Source of the DNA: Amoeboaphelidium occidentale
Lineage: Eukaryota > Aphelidiomycota > Aphelidea
Direction: 5' to 3'
Assembly: GCA_023515795.1 (NCBI GenBank)
Contig: JALGPX010000033.1
Coordinates: 1-64,000 of the forward strand
DNA length: 64,000 nt
Below, piece after piece: positions 9,982 to 19,956 of this stretch. Each line of letters begins with the position of its first letter. Positions within the stretch are counted from its first letter, which is position 1. A model generated the notes under the pieces. The model was not told where the DNA came from. It did no database searches and worked only from the letters and a program-made list of their open reading frames with translations. A program made the position numbers and the translations under genes.

Positions 9982-10578
9982 TTAGTTTAATAGAAAACTT
10001 ATAGAAGTCTTGCGTTTAGACGAGACTAAAGCGCTTGTTTTAGCTTCAGACGCGTGAGATTCTTGGTTTGGACTGTAGCAATACGGCACAAGCTGTTCAA
10101 AAGATTTTCGATTGAAAAAGTATGGGCTTCTTGTGTTGCCTTGATAAATACCTGGTGAGTAGAGAGGATTCTGAGAGAAAGGACAAGGTGATCGGGGTTG
10201 TGCATATCGCGATGAAACAGGAGTAGTCGGGCTCAAGTTGTTGTTCCTTAGCTTCTTTACGTATCTTCTCCGTGCATTGACAAACCAGCAATTAACTTGT
10301 TGAAGTGATATACCCAGTTGATACGACATGCAGCGTTTCACTCGCTCTGAGGGGTACGGATAATTGATATTCGCGTCTAACCAAGCTCTCATAATTTCAA
10401 CTGCAGATGCAGGTAGTTTGTCTCGCTTGTACTTGTCAGCATTGACAACATCACTGCTCGAAGAACTGCTAGCTGAAACAGGCGTTGTTGGCTCGTAAAC
10501 TTCAGCCTCGATGATCAAGGGGTGTGGCTTGGATACGGCTGTCTTCAATTTGATGAAATTGGCCGTGTTATCTGTCAT
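9982..10578 (-). CDS. TALE homeodomain transcription factor 3
   Basis: 198 residues from ATG 10578, single exon. The homeodomain is about residues 50-112: KYKRDKLPASAVEIMRAWL, TALE spacer YPYPSERVK, recognition helix VNCWFVNARRRYVKKL. It is the most divergent of the three, with Cys in place of Asn before WF. The tail is Ser/Pro/Tyr-rich. The C-terminus SSKRKTSISFLLN matches the basic-S-[IV]-x-x-L-[IL]-N pattern that also closes TALE1. The minus-strand orientation, unlike TALE1 and TALE2, argues against a simple recent tandem copy. Confidence 0.93.
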   Translation of the reverse strand: MTDNTANFIKLKTAVSKPHPLIIEAEVYEPTTPVSASSSSSSDVVNADKYKRDKLPASAVEIMRAWLDANINYPYPSERVKRCMSYQLGISLQQVNCWFVNARRRYVKKLRNNNLSPTTPVSSRYAQPRSPCPFSQNPLYSPGIYQGNTRSPYFFNRKSFEQLVPYCYSPNQESHASEAKTSALVSSKRKTSISFLLN

Positions 10579-10936
10579 TAATAGAAGAATAAGATAATTA
10601 GATCTAAAACATTCTGCAACCGCAAACTTGCATTGTGTCTAGTAAGTGATTGGACTACTCCAAACCCTGGGTGCCACAGACATATTTGTACCGCAATGAC
10701 CACTCGAGATTGGTAAATATAATGTGTCTTGTGGAGCGTTGTATGTGATATTGTGTCAGATGGATTTTGGACCTGAAAAGAATCGTCTTATAAGTGGAAT
10801 GTATGCCATTCTCTGAATCCTTTACAGTTATGTCACACCCATCAGGATAATTTATATATATCATGTGTGTACTCCGTTGGAGACGATGGTAAAATTGATG
10901 TTGCTCTTACTTCTCACTGCAACTTTATTTGTGAAG
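10579..10936. promoter_or_regulatory. Divergent spacer TALE3 / Mtq2 with TATA-like box
   Basis: The spacer contains an inverted CCAAT (ATTGG) at 10649-10653 and a TATA-like TTTATATATA at 10851-10860. If that box is used, transcription would start near 10885-10890, favouring ATG 10937 for the methyltransferase over ATG 10886. No gene seen. Confidence 0.4.
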
Positions 10937-11629
10937 ATGATCGAGACGCCGAAACTTGATCACATTACAAAGCTGGATTTAAAGCACGTGTATGAGCCGT
11001 CAGAGGACACTTTTTTATTGATGGACGCTCTTGAAAAGGATATCACGTTGGATAAATTCTGTCACATTAGTCAGACTCCGATTGTTCTTGAGCTTGGTTC
11101 CGGAAGCGGTTGCGTGTCAGCGTTTGCGAATGAAGTGTTTCTAAAGAATATCAAAAGGACGTGTCTTTCGTTGTGCACGGATATCAATTATCACGCTGCT
11201 TTACTTACAGCGAAAACTGGTCTGAACAATGGCAACGCTTTGAATAGTATCTGCGATAATTTCTGCGACAGTTTATGCCAAAGATTACAGAATTCCGTGG
11301 ATATTCTTATATTTAATCCTCCGTACGTGGAAACTTCTAAGGAAGAATTGCTTAATGCTAAGGATATTGAATTAAGTTGGGCTGGTGGCGAGCGAGGACG
11401 TGAGCCTTTAGATAATTTGATAAAATCCCAAGTACCATCACGAATATTGAGTCAAAATGGTTTCTTTTACATTATTATGGTTAAAAGGAATAGGCCTCAA
11501 GAGTTTTTAGATTTTGTGACGGAGCACGGGCTGGAGGGTGAAATCTTTATAGAGAGAAAGACTGCATTGGAGCATTTATATGTTATTAAACTGAGGAAGC
11601 GCAACCAGCTTGACAATTTATCAGAATAA
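10937..11629 (+). CDS. MTQ2: Mtq2/HemK2-like eRF1 glutamine methyltransferase
   Basis: 230 residues from ATG 10937, where the protein begins METP-like (MIETPKLDHI) and soon reads VYEPSEDTFLLMDALEKD, as in yeast Mtq2 and human N6AMT1. The SAM-binding motif I is VLELGSGSGCVS and the catalytic NPPY is in IFNPPYVETS. This class I methyltransferase modifies the GGQ glutamine of release factor eRF1, working with Trm112. An upstream in-frame ATG (10886) would add a hydrophobic leader, unexpected for a cytosolic enzyme, so the later start is preferred. Confidence 0.93.
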   Translation: MIETPKLDHITKLDLKHVYEPSEDTFLLMDALEKDITLDKFCHISQTPIVLELGSGSGCVSAFANEVFLKNIKRTCLSLCTDINYHAALLTAKTGLNNGNALNSICDNFCDSLCQRLQNSVDILIFNPPYVETSKEELLNAKDIELSWAGGERGREPLDNLIKSQVPSRILSQNGFFYIIMVKRNRPQEFLDFVTEHGLEGEIFIERKTALEHLYVIKLRKRNQLDNLSE

Positions 11630-11644
11630 CAAAGAGTTTAATTA

Positions 11645-13964
11645 TTACAGACCCATCCTCTCTACAACTTCCAAAAATCCTGATCCAAAATTTAACGATG
11701 AAGTCTCTCCACTATCCAACACGCCGAGACACAATCTCATCTTGTTTAGAGACTCTTCAAAGTACTTCTCGCTACGCTCCAACACTTTTTGGTAAAGATC
11801 AAATGGGGACGACCCTCCAGATTGTATAAAGGGCACAGTTGCATCGACCAACAATGATTTCATAAAACGCTCAGTTTGAACCGAGAACGTTGCACAGACT
11901 CTGAATAAAGTGTGTTGAATGCCTAAAAGAATTAATTATTGCTTGAAGAGATACTAATTAAGTTACCTGCCAACTTCTTGTTGGTGATTAGACATTCTTT
12001 CAAACAATCATCCAAGAACTGATCATGTACAAGTAAAAGCTTATCCAAACTCTTGTCCGAGCTATTAACAGTTGATTTAATGAAATCGTCCTTCTTGTAA
12101 GATAATGGGCCAAATTCACGCCTGTACTCAAAAAGTGTCTTTTCCAACTCAATCCATCCAACTTCCAACCTGTCAGTTATGAAAGCATGCAGACCCTGCA
12201 AAATCGTCGTCATTCTACAACGCAATAACCATGCCTTCTTCATAGTCTTCAGCAGCTCTTTTGTCTTGTTGTCTTTTGTTTTACCTTGAACCAGTTTTCT
12301 GTATCCTGCTTGATGTTCAGTCCATGCAAGTGACAGCAAATGTTCAACGTACTTCAATGTAAACAGCTGTCGAAATATAAGTTGGTACTTCATCATACAC
12401 TTCTTAGATACAACCAGACAAAGTGGAAACTCCAACTCAACTTCAAGACAGAATGCATTCAGACCAGTCAATGAATCTTCGGCTTCATCAACGGCTTCCA
12501 TGGCCTCAAGCAAAGAATCACTGCTATTGTTTGACATGGTTATGATCTTGAACAGCATATCGACCAATGAATACTTGCTCAGTTGCACACTGAACATATC
12601 TTCTACATAAAAATTGAATCCCGCTCCAGGAGCAACAACAGAAGAACTATTCTTCAAGCAATTCTCAAACAGAATCTGAAGCTTTTCTACGTCAATAGTA
12701 TTGACACTTTGACGCAATAAGTCACCCGCCTGATCTAAGAAATTGACCAAGTAGTCGCTTTGAGAACAGAAAAAGTAGTGTTTGATGGTCTTCAATTTGT
12801 AAAACAAATCATTATCGGTGAATAAAACTTTAAGGACCATATTGCTGGCAGAAGAATACTTTTCTTGCAAAATCTTTTGAAACTCAGGCAAAGTGTTGTA
12901 ACTGAATGTAACCGAACCTGTAGAATGAAAGTCAAACAATGTATCCATATGATAAATCCGAAGAATGTTGCAGTACTTTCCTGTCAAGAGAATTTCTTTG
13001 ACGATATCAGTAAGGAAAGCAGGGACAGATTCTTCGGATCGTAAAACCAAACCATTTGTGTACCAATATTCAACCAAAAAGCTTTTCTGAGCAGCAGCGA
13101 CGTTGGAATTTACATTAAGCTTCCTCTTTAAAATGAAAAATTCGTCATAATCATCCCGCAATTCTCCGAACTGAATCCATTCATAGCACATTTTCATTAA
13201 CGGTTTAGACGTTTCATTCAAGAGGAAACGAACAATATTCTGCTGATCTTTCAAACCAATGCAGGCCTTCATTTGATCATTCAAGAAATTTAGTAATTTC
13301 GCTGCATCTGTGTCAATAAGACCCTTCTGAACATTTGCGACCAGCGAGTGAAGAAATGAGACTTTCTTTCCGGTGCTTTGAAGTAAATTGAACAAATTAA
13401 CCAAAAGATTGTCATGACTCTCAAGCGAATTAATTTTGACCTCCAGCTGACCACCAACGAATACGAGATAATCTTCCATGAGCTTTTCGACTGCTGAAAC
13501 GAAAGCTTTTCTAGTTAAAGACNGACCAGCGAGTGAAGAAATGAGACTTTCTTTCCGGTGCTTTGAAGTAAATTGAACAAATTAACCAAAAGATTGTCTG
13601 GACTCTCAAGCGAATTAATTTTTACCTCCAGCTGACCACCAACGAATACGAGATAATCTTCCATGAGCTTTTCGACTGCTGAAACGAAAGCTTTTCTAGT
13701 TAAAGACTTTCCGCTAGCCTTTTCTTTGGCTGCACTATCAAAGTCTTCTTGTGCTCGCTGAATGTAACACTGAATAACTCTGAATTCATTCCCAATTTGA
13801 GAGAACTTGTCCAGAAACGATAGCATGGTTGAGTTTCCGCTAAGATTTGCACTTGGCGCTACTGTAAATCCATTCTGTGATCGATTCATCTTGAAATAAT
13901 CGCCCTCTATGCCTGCCAACATCAGAAGCACATCATTTGCTATCAAATATTCCAGTTGGGTCAT
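11645..13964 (-). CDS. Gamma-tubulin complex component GCP2 (Spc97), broken by assembly join
   Basis: Gamma-tubulin ring complex subunit of the GCP2/Spc97 type. The N-terminal GRIP1 region begins YLIANDVLLMLAGIEGDYF. The middle carries SFLVEYWYTNGLVL, EILLTGKYCNILR and KTIKHYFFCSQSDYLVNFLDQ. The GRIP2 region that contacts gamma-tubulin contains LNAFCLEVELEFPLCLV, YQLIFRQLFTLKYVEHLL and HDQFLDDCLKECLITNKKL. An intron at 11923-11966 (44 nt) joins the last exon, which reads TLFRVCATFSVQTERF. A single N at 13523 sits between near-identical 184-bp copies. With one copy removed the coding length is a multiple of three (about 696 residues) and the frame is intact. The start at ATG 13964 is likely, and the protein is shorter at its N-terminus than animal GCP2. 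Confidence 0.9.
13339..13707. repeat. 184-bp tandem duplication around a single N (assembly join)
   Basis: Positions 13339-13522 and 13524-13707 are the same 184 bp with three visible mismatches, separated by one N at 13523. The repeat ends exactly at the N on one side and starts exactly after it on the other. That is the signature of two overlapping contig ends not merged during scaffolding rather than a biological duplication. Confidence 0.9.
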
Positions 13965-14048
13965 ATTGCAAACTGGTCGCAGTATAACAACACACAAAAA
14001 AGCGAAGGAAGAGCTTGTTTGAACGCAAAGGCTCAAAAGCTAAAAGAT

Positions 14049-15883
14049 CTATTTCCAAGAGCAAACATGGCGATCTTTGTCTACGCTGTATAGAAAACTT
14101 CCACCAGATGGGCTCCATGTGACCGCTGTGACAGGATGCTTGTGTTTTGTCAACACCTTTTCCAGCTTACAATCTTTTGCGTTCCAAATAAAAATGTTAC
14201 CGTTCTGGCTTCCAGCTGCAACATACACACCATCAGAGCTAAAGCAGGCCCTGGAAAAGTTGCATGGAACATGGAATGATTCAGTAGTAAATGTTTTAAG
14301 AATAGCATATGTCCTTATGTCAATGATCTTCAGTGTATTGTCTCGTGAACATGTTAAAATTTGGTAAGTATCTGGACACAGAGATACAGAAGTAACTTGG
14401 CCTGCATGTATACCAGACAATTCTCGAATACAATCGCCTGAATTAATGTCCCAGAATCTCACTGAAGAATCAACATGGCCACTAACAATCCCAAAATCAT
14501 CTGTCATGCACAAGTCATTCACGCTGGAATAAGTAAAGAGCGTTCTTGCGCAAGATCCTTTCTGTATATCCCATACTTTGATTGTTCTATCATGGCTTCC
14601 TGATACTATCTTTGTTGAATCGTTTGAAAACCTTGCTGACCATACATTTCCAATATGGCCTGTAAGAGTGTATTTGGGTCGACCAGTTTCAACATTCCAT
14701 ACTTTTACCGAGTGATCATTACTGCATGCAAGTATAGAATCGTCCGTAACAGAAAACTGAATATACATTACAGACTGTAAACAACCAGATAAACTGAACT
14801 TCAAATTACCAGTGCCACTTTCGAAGATTTTGATTTTCTTATCAGAACCACCCGTAGCGAATAATTTACCATCGTAAGACACAGCAACATGGTTAACTTC
14901 AGACTCGTGAGCTGGAACATAGAAAAGAGGTTCTGTCGGTAAAGATGATGGTTTCAAACCTGGTCGAGGCTTATTCGCAGGATCCTGTGCCGGTAGATTC
15001 TGTAAACCTTTAAGTGAGCTTGATGATGCTTCCCGATGAGCTGTTTGTGAAATTGGTGATGCGAATGCTCCACTTAATAGCGAGGTGAAATTGGAAATAG
15101 CGCTTGTTCCAGCCTCGGCTTGTTTCTTTGCTTTTTCCATCATAGACTCATACATTTGATTTGCTGAATTGACTTTCGTTGCATCCTCATTAACTTTTCT
15201 GAGCCACCGTTCAACAAGAACTCGATTTTCCTCCTCAACGCGTTTCATTGTTTCATCCTTCTTGTCTAATTCTAACTTCACTGCGGAGTATTCATCTTGT
15301 AACAACTACAAACCATTACATGAGATCAATTTAAAATCTACCTCAATAGTCTTCTCCTTTTCTTTCACCAGCATTAACAAATCGTCCCTTTTAATGTTTA
15401 ACAATCGCAGCTGTTCCGTAAGTCGTAGAATCGATTCTTCTTTGCGCTCAATCTCCTGATCCTTCTCGTTCAACTTATCCGACAGCGTTAAAAGTCTTTG
15501 GGCATTTGTAGCTTGCGTTTTGTACATTTTAGTTTCCTGTTCTTTCAGCGTATTTACTTGCTCCTCTAATTCATTCAAACGCTTAGATTTTTCCGTATAA
15601 TCACGAGCATTCTTTTGCATGGCCTGAACAGACTCATTTAGAGTGTAGACTTGTCGCTTCAGCTCTGCGACTTGATTTTCCAGTTCAGCATTGCGGTCCT
15701 GATAATACGAACACTTTGAAGTTAAATCATTGTCTTTACAGTCAGCATGAAACTATAAAACTGACTTTGCTCTACAATTTCCGCTAATTCTGCATTTATT
15801 CCGGACTTCCGCTGGTCCAACTGTTTTTGGATTTCCAAATACCACGGCTGCTCCTTGTAGTTTTCATCCAAAAGACTTTCCAT
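14049..15883 (-). CDS. ATG16: Autophagy protein Atg16 with WD40 propeller (ATG16L1-like)
   Basis: 585 residues in three exons (15740-15883, 15342-15698, 14049-15305). The introns are 41 nt (15699-15739) and 36 nt (15306-15341). The N-terminus PWYLEIQKQLDQR resembles the Atg5-binding helix of Atg16. A long coiled coil follows, ending EENRVLVERWLRKVNEDA, the conserved EN-LV-RW signature. After a Ser-rich linker come seven WD40 repeats with GNVWSARFSNDSTKIVSGSH, ILTCSRDNTLKIIDIRT and VYVAAGSQNGNIFIWN, matching animal ATG16L1 repeat by repeat. Atg16 brings Atg12-Atg5 to membranes for Atg8 lipidation. Yeast Atg16 lacks this propeller. The start codon is 24 bp from the stop of the next upstream gene. 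Confidence 0.93.
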
Positions 15884-15907
15884 CGAATTTATTTGAAATG
15901 AAGAAAA

Positions 15908-16777
15908 TCAATTGGAAGATGAAACTGCCTTTTTCCTCTCAGCGTTCTCTTCACAAATCTTTTCGACTTTTGTGTCGATTTCCGGTAGAAAGTTGTGCGT
16001 GAGCCATGAAACAGTCTGATCCATTCCGGAATCCAAATAAACTGCTCCCACCAGAGCACGGACAGCCTGAGCATTGACAATGTGTTCAAGATCTGCTATT
16101 CTTTCCTTATCATATATCAAGAGATCATTAATCTTGTATTCCTGAGCAATGCTGGACAACAGGACATGATTGCGCATATGACGCTCTCTATACAAAGCGC
16201 TGTCAGGCCAAAGCCTAGGCATAACTTGATAAAGAAATGAAGTGTAAGTAAAATTCAAAAGTGAGTTGCCAATGTACGCCAAACGATCATTCGTCAACAA
16301 GAACATCTTGTGTTTTTTCTTAGGGTGAAGCTCTTGAAGCCTGGGCGTGTAGCTTTTATCCACAACACTCTGTAGAAGTAGGGCCTTAGTGTCAAACTTA
16401 TACTACAAGGAAAAAGGATGTCAATGAAATAGTAGTGAAGAACTTACTTTGATACGATCTTGCAAAGAATACAAAGCATCAAGATACTCTGCAGACAGCT
16501 CCAATGATCTGTACAATAGCGGATTAGGAAGCCATTGTTCATCGACGGTTGGTTTCATTATGAGCTGTGCGTGAGCTTGTGATATCTCATCAGGAATCAC
16601 GTTCTGTTTGTCTGTGGCTGCATCAGATCCTTCCTCAACTTGTCTAAGATTATCGCCCAATAGAAACAACTCCAGAGGCCTTCTCTTATCAATTATATTA
16701 GTTGCACCGGAAATGCTTGAGAATGCGCGGTTTAATAGACGTGTTCCTTCCAGGATTTTGCCCCTGCTTTGCAACAT
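15908..16777 (-). CDS. Mitochondrial RNase III-like ribosomal protein (mL57/mL44 type)
   Basis: 274 residues in two exons (16448-16777 and 15908-16402) joined across a 45-nt intron (GTAAGT...TTGTAG). The N-terminus MLQSRGKILEGTRLLNRAF is a typical mitochondrial presequence. The body is an RNase III fold: DTKALLLQSVVDKSYTP, NDRLAYIGNSLLNFTYTSFL, LYRERHMRNHVLLSSIA and ALVGAVYLDSGMDQTVSWL. The catalytic ENDD-type acidic residues are not conserved (LAYIGNSLL instead of LEFLGDAVL). No dsRNA-binding domain follows. Both points favour a structural protein of the mitochondrial large subunit, mL57 (yeast Mrpl15), over mL44. The start codon is 22 bp from the divergent Naf1 start. Confidence 0.82.
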
Positions 16778-16799
16778 TTTTCTTTAGAAAATTGTTTTG

Positions 16800-18017
16800 A
16801 TGGATGATCTTAAGTATATCGCGCAGGAATTGTTGGCAAAGTACAGCGGTGAACAGAAAGTAACGAAACCTGTTGTGCCTGTCGCAGCTGCATCTGAAAA
16901 ACAGGACGATGAAAAGAAGGAACGTATTTCTATGAAGGACTACTTACAAAAAAGAAAGGAATTAGACGCTATCATTAATGCGTCGCATCCCAAAGACACT
17001 CCAGACGACGCAGATGATGAAAGCTCTTCGTGCACATCCTCTGATGATTCCGTGAGTGAGAGCGAAAGCGAAGCTTTATCAGAAGAAGGTGAAATGGTTG
17101 CTGAAATTGAGTCTGAAAACGAAGAGGATGTGCCTCGTAGTAAGAATGAATTGGTTGAATTGCCGCCTGTTGAGCCTTTGCCATTTTCTGAAGTTCCGGA
17201 AGTGGTGCGTCTGATCAGAGTTGGTTGTGTGTTTGGGGTCGTTGATGAATTAGTTCTGGTTCAGAGTGATGAAACATACGGAGATAATCAAGCGTTAGAT
17301 ATTGGAAGTATTCTAGTTTTCAAAGATCGTAAAGTATTGGGACAGATTTTTGAAACTTTTGGTCAAGTCACTAGACCATTGTATTCCATTCGGTTCAACT
17401 CAGTTGAAGAGATTGATAAGGAAAGAGCTAAATTGGGTGAACCTATTTTTAGAGCCGATTCTGAGGAGTACAGTAAAGTAGTATTGCCTGCAAAGTTGAA
17501 AGCTTTCAAAGGAACTGATGCCAGCAATATTTATGACGAAGAAATTCCAGAGGAAGAACAAGATTACTCAGACGACGAAAAAGAAAGAGAAGCAAAGTCT
17601 AAGAAAAAGGGCAACAAGGCAAGGAGGGAACCAAGATTTAAACCTGATGTCCCAACACCGCCTGTTACGCCGCAAACAAACAATTCAAACCAAATGGGCT
17701 CAAACATTCAACAACAACACTACGGCTCTTTCCCACAAGGGTATTATCCCCAGCAAATGTATTACCCACAAATGGCCTATCCTGGCTATAATCCTGGTTA
17801 CTTTGCAGCTGGCCAAGGAATGCAGATGCCTCAGTACATGCCTGCTTATCCTAATGTTTACGGGCAACAATTCCAACCACAAGGTTACTTCCCTCCACAG
17901 CAAAATATTCAACAGCCAGTGCAACATTCTCAGACAGCAAATATTGCTTTGGCTGATCAAATGGCACAAGTTAAGAGTCTATTAGATAAGTTAAAATCCA
18001 ATGATGATAAGCAATAG
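16800..18017 (+). CDS. NAF1: H/ACA snoRNP assembly factor Naf1
   Basis: 405 residues from ATG 16800. An acidic Ser/Glu-rich N-terminal region precedes the Gar1-like domain at about residues 130-240: IRVGCVFGVVDELVLVQS, LDIGSILVFKDRKVLGQIF, ETFGQVTRPLYSIRF and KLGEPIF. A basic stretch (KSKKKGNKARR) and a Pro/Gln/Tyr-rich tail (YYPQQMYYPQMAYPG) follow. Domain order acidic - Gar1-like - basic - Q/P-rich is the Naf1 pattern rather than Gar1, which has flanking RGG repeats. Naf1 chaperones early H/ACA RNPs with Cbf5/dyskerin before Gar1 replaces it. Nuclear. No intron. Confidence 0.93.
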   Translation: MDDLKYIAQELLAKYSGEQKVTKPVVPVAAASEKQDDEKKERISMKDYLQKRKELDAIINASHPKDTPDDADDESSSCTSSDDSVSESESEALSEEGEMVAEIESENEEDVPRSKNELVELPPVEPLPFSEVPEVVRLIRVGCVFGVVDELVLVQSDETYGDNQALDIGSILVFKDRKVLGQIFETFGQVTRPLYSIRFNSVEEIDKERAKLGEPIFRADSEEYSKVVLPAKLKAFKGTDASNIYDEEIPEEEQDYSDDEKEREAKSKKKGNKARREPRFKPDVPTPPVTPQTNNSNQMGSNIQQQHYGSFPQGYYPQQMYYPQMAYPGYNPGYFAAGQGMQMPQYMPAYPNVYGQQFQPQGYFPPQQNIQQPVQHSQTANIALADQMAQVKSLLDKLKSNDDKQ

Positions 18018-18019
18018 AG

Positions 18020-19464
18020 CTAGATTTTATCCCTTTTTCTTAGTCTTGTTCTCAAGGATCTGTTTCTGCTAAAGTTTCTGGCAAAAACAGTTTCATCAAA
18101 GCTATGAATACTGTCTTCGCTGGTGTCAGCGTTTGAGCTTATCTTTCCTTGTAGCACTCTAGCAAGGAGTGTATCTTCACGACCAACAAAATGAATCGCT
18201 TGACCAGTAGAGCCAGCCCTTGCAGTTCTTCCGAGCCTGTGCATAAATGTAGTAACATTTGTAGCAAAGTCGAATTGAACGACTTTTCCTACTCCTCTGA
18301 AATCAAACCCACGAGCTGCAACATCGCCTGTAATCAAGACATCACAAGTTGATGCATCGGCTTCTTTGAGAAACAAAGAAAGAATTTGGTCTCTTTCTTT
18401 CTTCTTAACTCCTGAATGTAGTTTCATTAATCTTACTTTTGCTGCAAGGTTCGGCAAATCTTTGAGCATTGTTGACTGAAACTCGTAAATTTGATCGATA
18501 TCTGCTCGACTATTAGCAAACACTAGCATTTTCTCTCCAGTTGCAGATTCCCTGAGCATATCAAAAAGCTGAGCATTCTTTCCATCTTTTAGGGATTTCT
18601 GCTCCGTTTCTGTGAAGTTTATCCAATGCTGTTCTAATGTAGTAGCCAGATCGTGAGCTTTGGCAGATGTTGCCCATTGAACTTCTGGAAACAAATTCAG
18701 AATCTGCTGTCGCACAGATTTTGGGCCACGCGGTAAAGTCGCAGCAGAAAAGATAAACTGTTTCTCTACTCCACATTGCTTCAATTTCTTTACGAGATCA
18801 AACGGATTCTTCAAATCTTTACTAATCATTGCTTCACCCAATGTCAAATCTACTTCATCGATGATCACTGTAGATGTATTTCCAAAGAGCTCTTTAAGCA
18901 TCGCGTTTATATTCTCCACTGTCTGTATTGTTGTGATCACGATATCTGCTTCTTTTGGCACAATACACGATCCATAATTACTCAAAAGCAATGTAGATTT
19001 AATATCTGTTCCAAAAGAGAGTTCCTCAAGCATTCTATGCGCTTGCACCGCCAATTCATTCGATGGCAGAATAAGTAAAGAATCGATATTTCGTTTCCAC
19101 GAATGAGTCGATAACAGCGAATCGCTAGTCTTCTTCGCTTCCGCGTTTCTTGATGATTTCCTTTCACTAACTTTAGCCACAACTGGAAGTAAATAAGAGA
19201 GAGTCTTTCCAGATCCTGTTTCTGATAACACGATGGCGTTCTGTCCACTTCTAATAATTGGATAAGCCTACAAGAGATCATTAATCACGTTCATGTGTTG
19301 CTTGATCAGCTTACTTTCGCTTGTATTTCCGTAGGAATGAGTATTTTCCTATTGACTAAATTGACCAGAACGCTCGGCGGTAAGTCCATTCCTCGAAATG
19401 ATCGCAGAACTGTGTCGCTTTGCTTTGCGTTCGCGATACTGAGCAACCTTCGAAAATGCAACAT
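18020..19464 (-). CDS. Mitochondrial-type DEAD-box RNA helicase (DEVD variant)
   Basis: 465 residues in two exons (19315-19464 and 18020-19267) with a 47-nt intron. Motif Q-like region is ILIPTEIQAK; motif I is SETGSGKT, motif II DEVD, motif III SAAT, motif V GDVAARGFDF and motif VI HRLGRTARAG. The basic, acid-free N-terminus MLHFRRLLSIANAKQ looks like a mitochondrial presequence, and a Val in motif II also occurs in diverged mitochondrial helicases such as Mrh4. An alternative start at ATG 19575 would add MARTSTRSYNKCQLLI through a 63-nt intron (19471-19533, GTAAAA...TTTCAG) that stays in frame. The gene is convergent with Naf1, the two stop codons being only 2 bp apart. Confidence 0.87.
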
Positions 19465-19880
19465 GATCAACTGAAAAACGAAAGATTATTCAGAAGATCA
19501 GTGAAACCGCGATATCCTGTCGAATTGTTTTACGAGCTGGCATTTGTTGTATGATCTTGTGCTGGTACGAGCCATGGCATTGTGAAGAGAAACTCAAACA
19601 ACACTTCGAGCTAAACAAAAGCTAAGAATTGCATTTCAGAATGCATTTAACAAATGGAACAATGGTATGAACACGCCTCGACGGTAATCGCTAAAAATAG
19701 ATAGATCATATGAATCATAGTAAACAAAGTCAGTTCTTATGTACAGTTTATTAATCTAAAGCTCTATGAGCATATGAAAGATTTAAAAAGACGTTTGAAT
19801 GCCGCCTTGAAGCCTTTCTTTATACCCCTCCAAGAGGATNNNNNNNNNNNNNNTTATGTACAGTTTATTAATCTACAGCT
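19465..19880. other. Spacer with assembly gap
   Basis: About 270 bp that may hold a 5' exon of the DEAD-box gene, then a 103-bp duplicated segment flanking 14 Ns (19840-19853). No independent gene is seen; open frames here are antisense copies of the C-terminus of the following gene. Confidence 0.6.
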
Positions 19881-19956
19881 CTATGAGCATATGAAAGATT
19901 TAAAAAGACGTTTGAATGCCGCCTTGAAGCCTTTCTTTATACCCCTCCAAGAGGAT
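19737..19956. repeat. 103-bp duplication around a 14-N gap (assembly join)
   Basis: Positions 19737-19839 and 19854-19956 are identical except for one base (CTAAAGCTC versus CTACAGCTC) and are separated exactly by Ns 19840-19853. This is the same unmerged-contig-end pattern as at 13523. Confidence 0.88.

Noticed and set aside
10886-10936. Hydrophobic leader on Mtq2 as a signal peptide
   Set aside because: Mtq2 is cytosolic and family similarity starts at 10937; a TATA-like box at 10851 also favours the later ATG.
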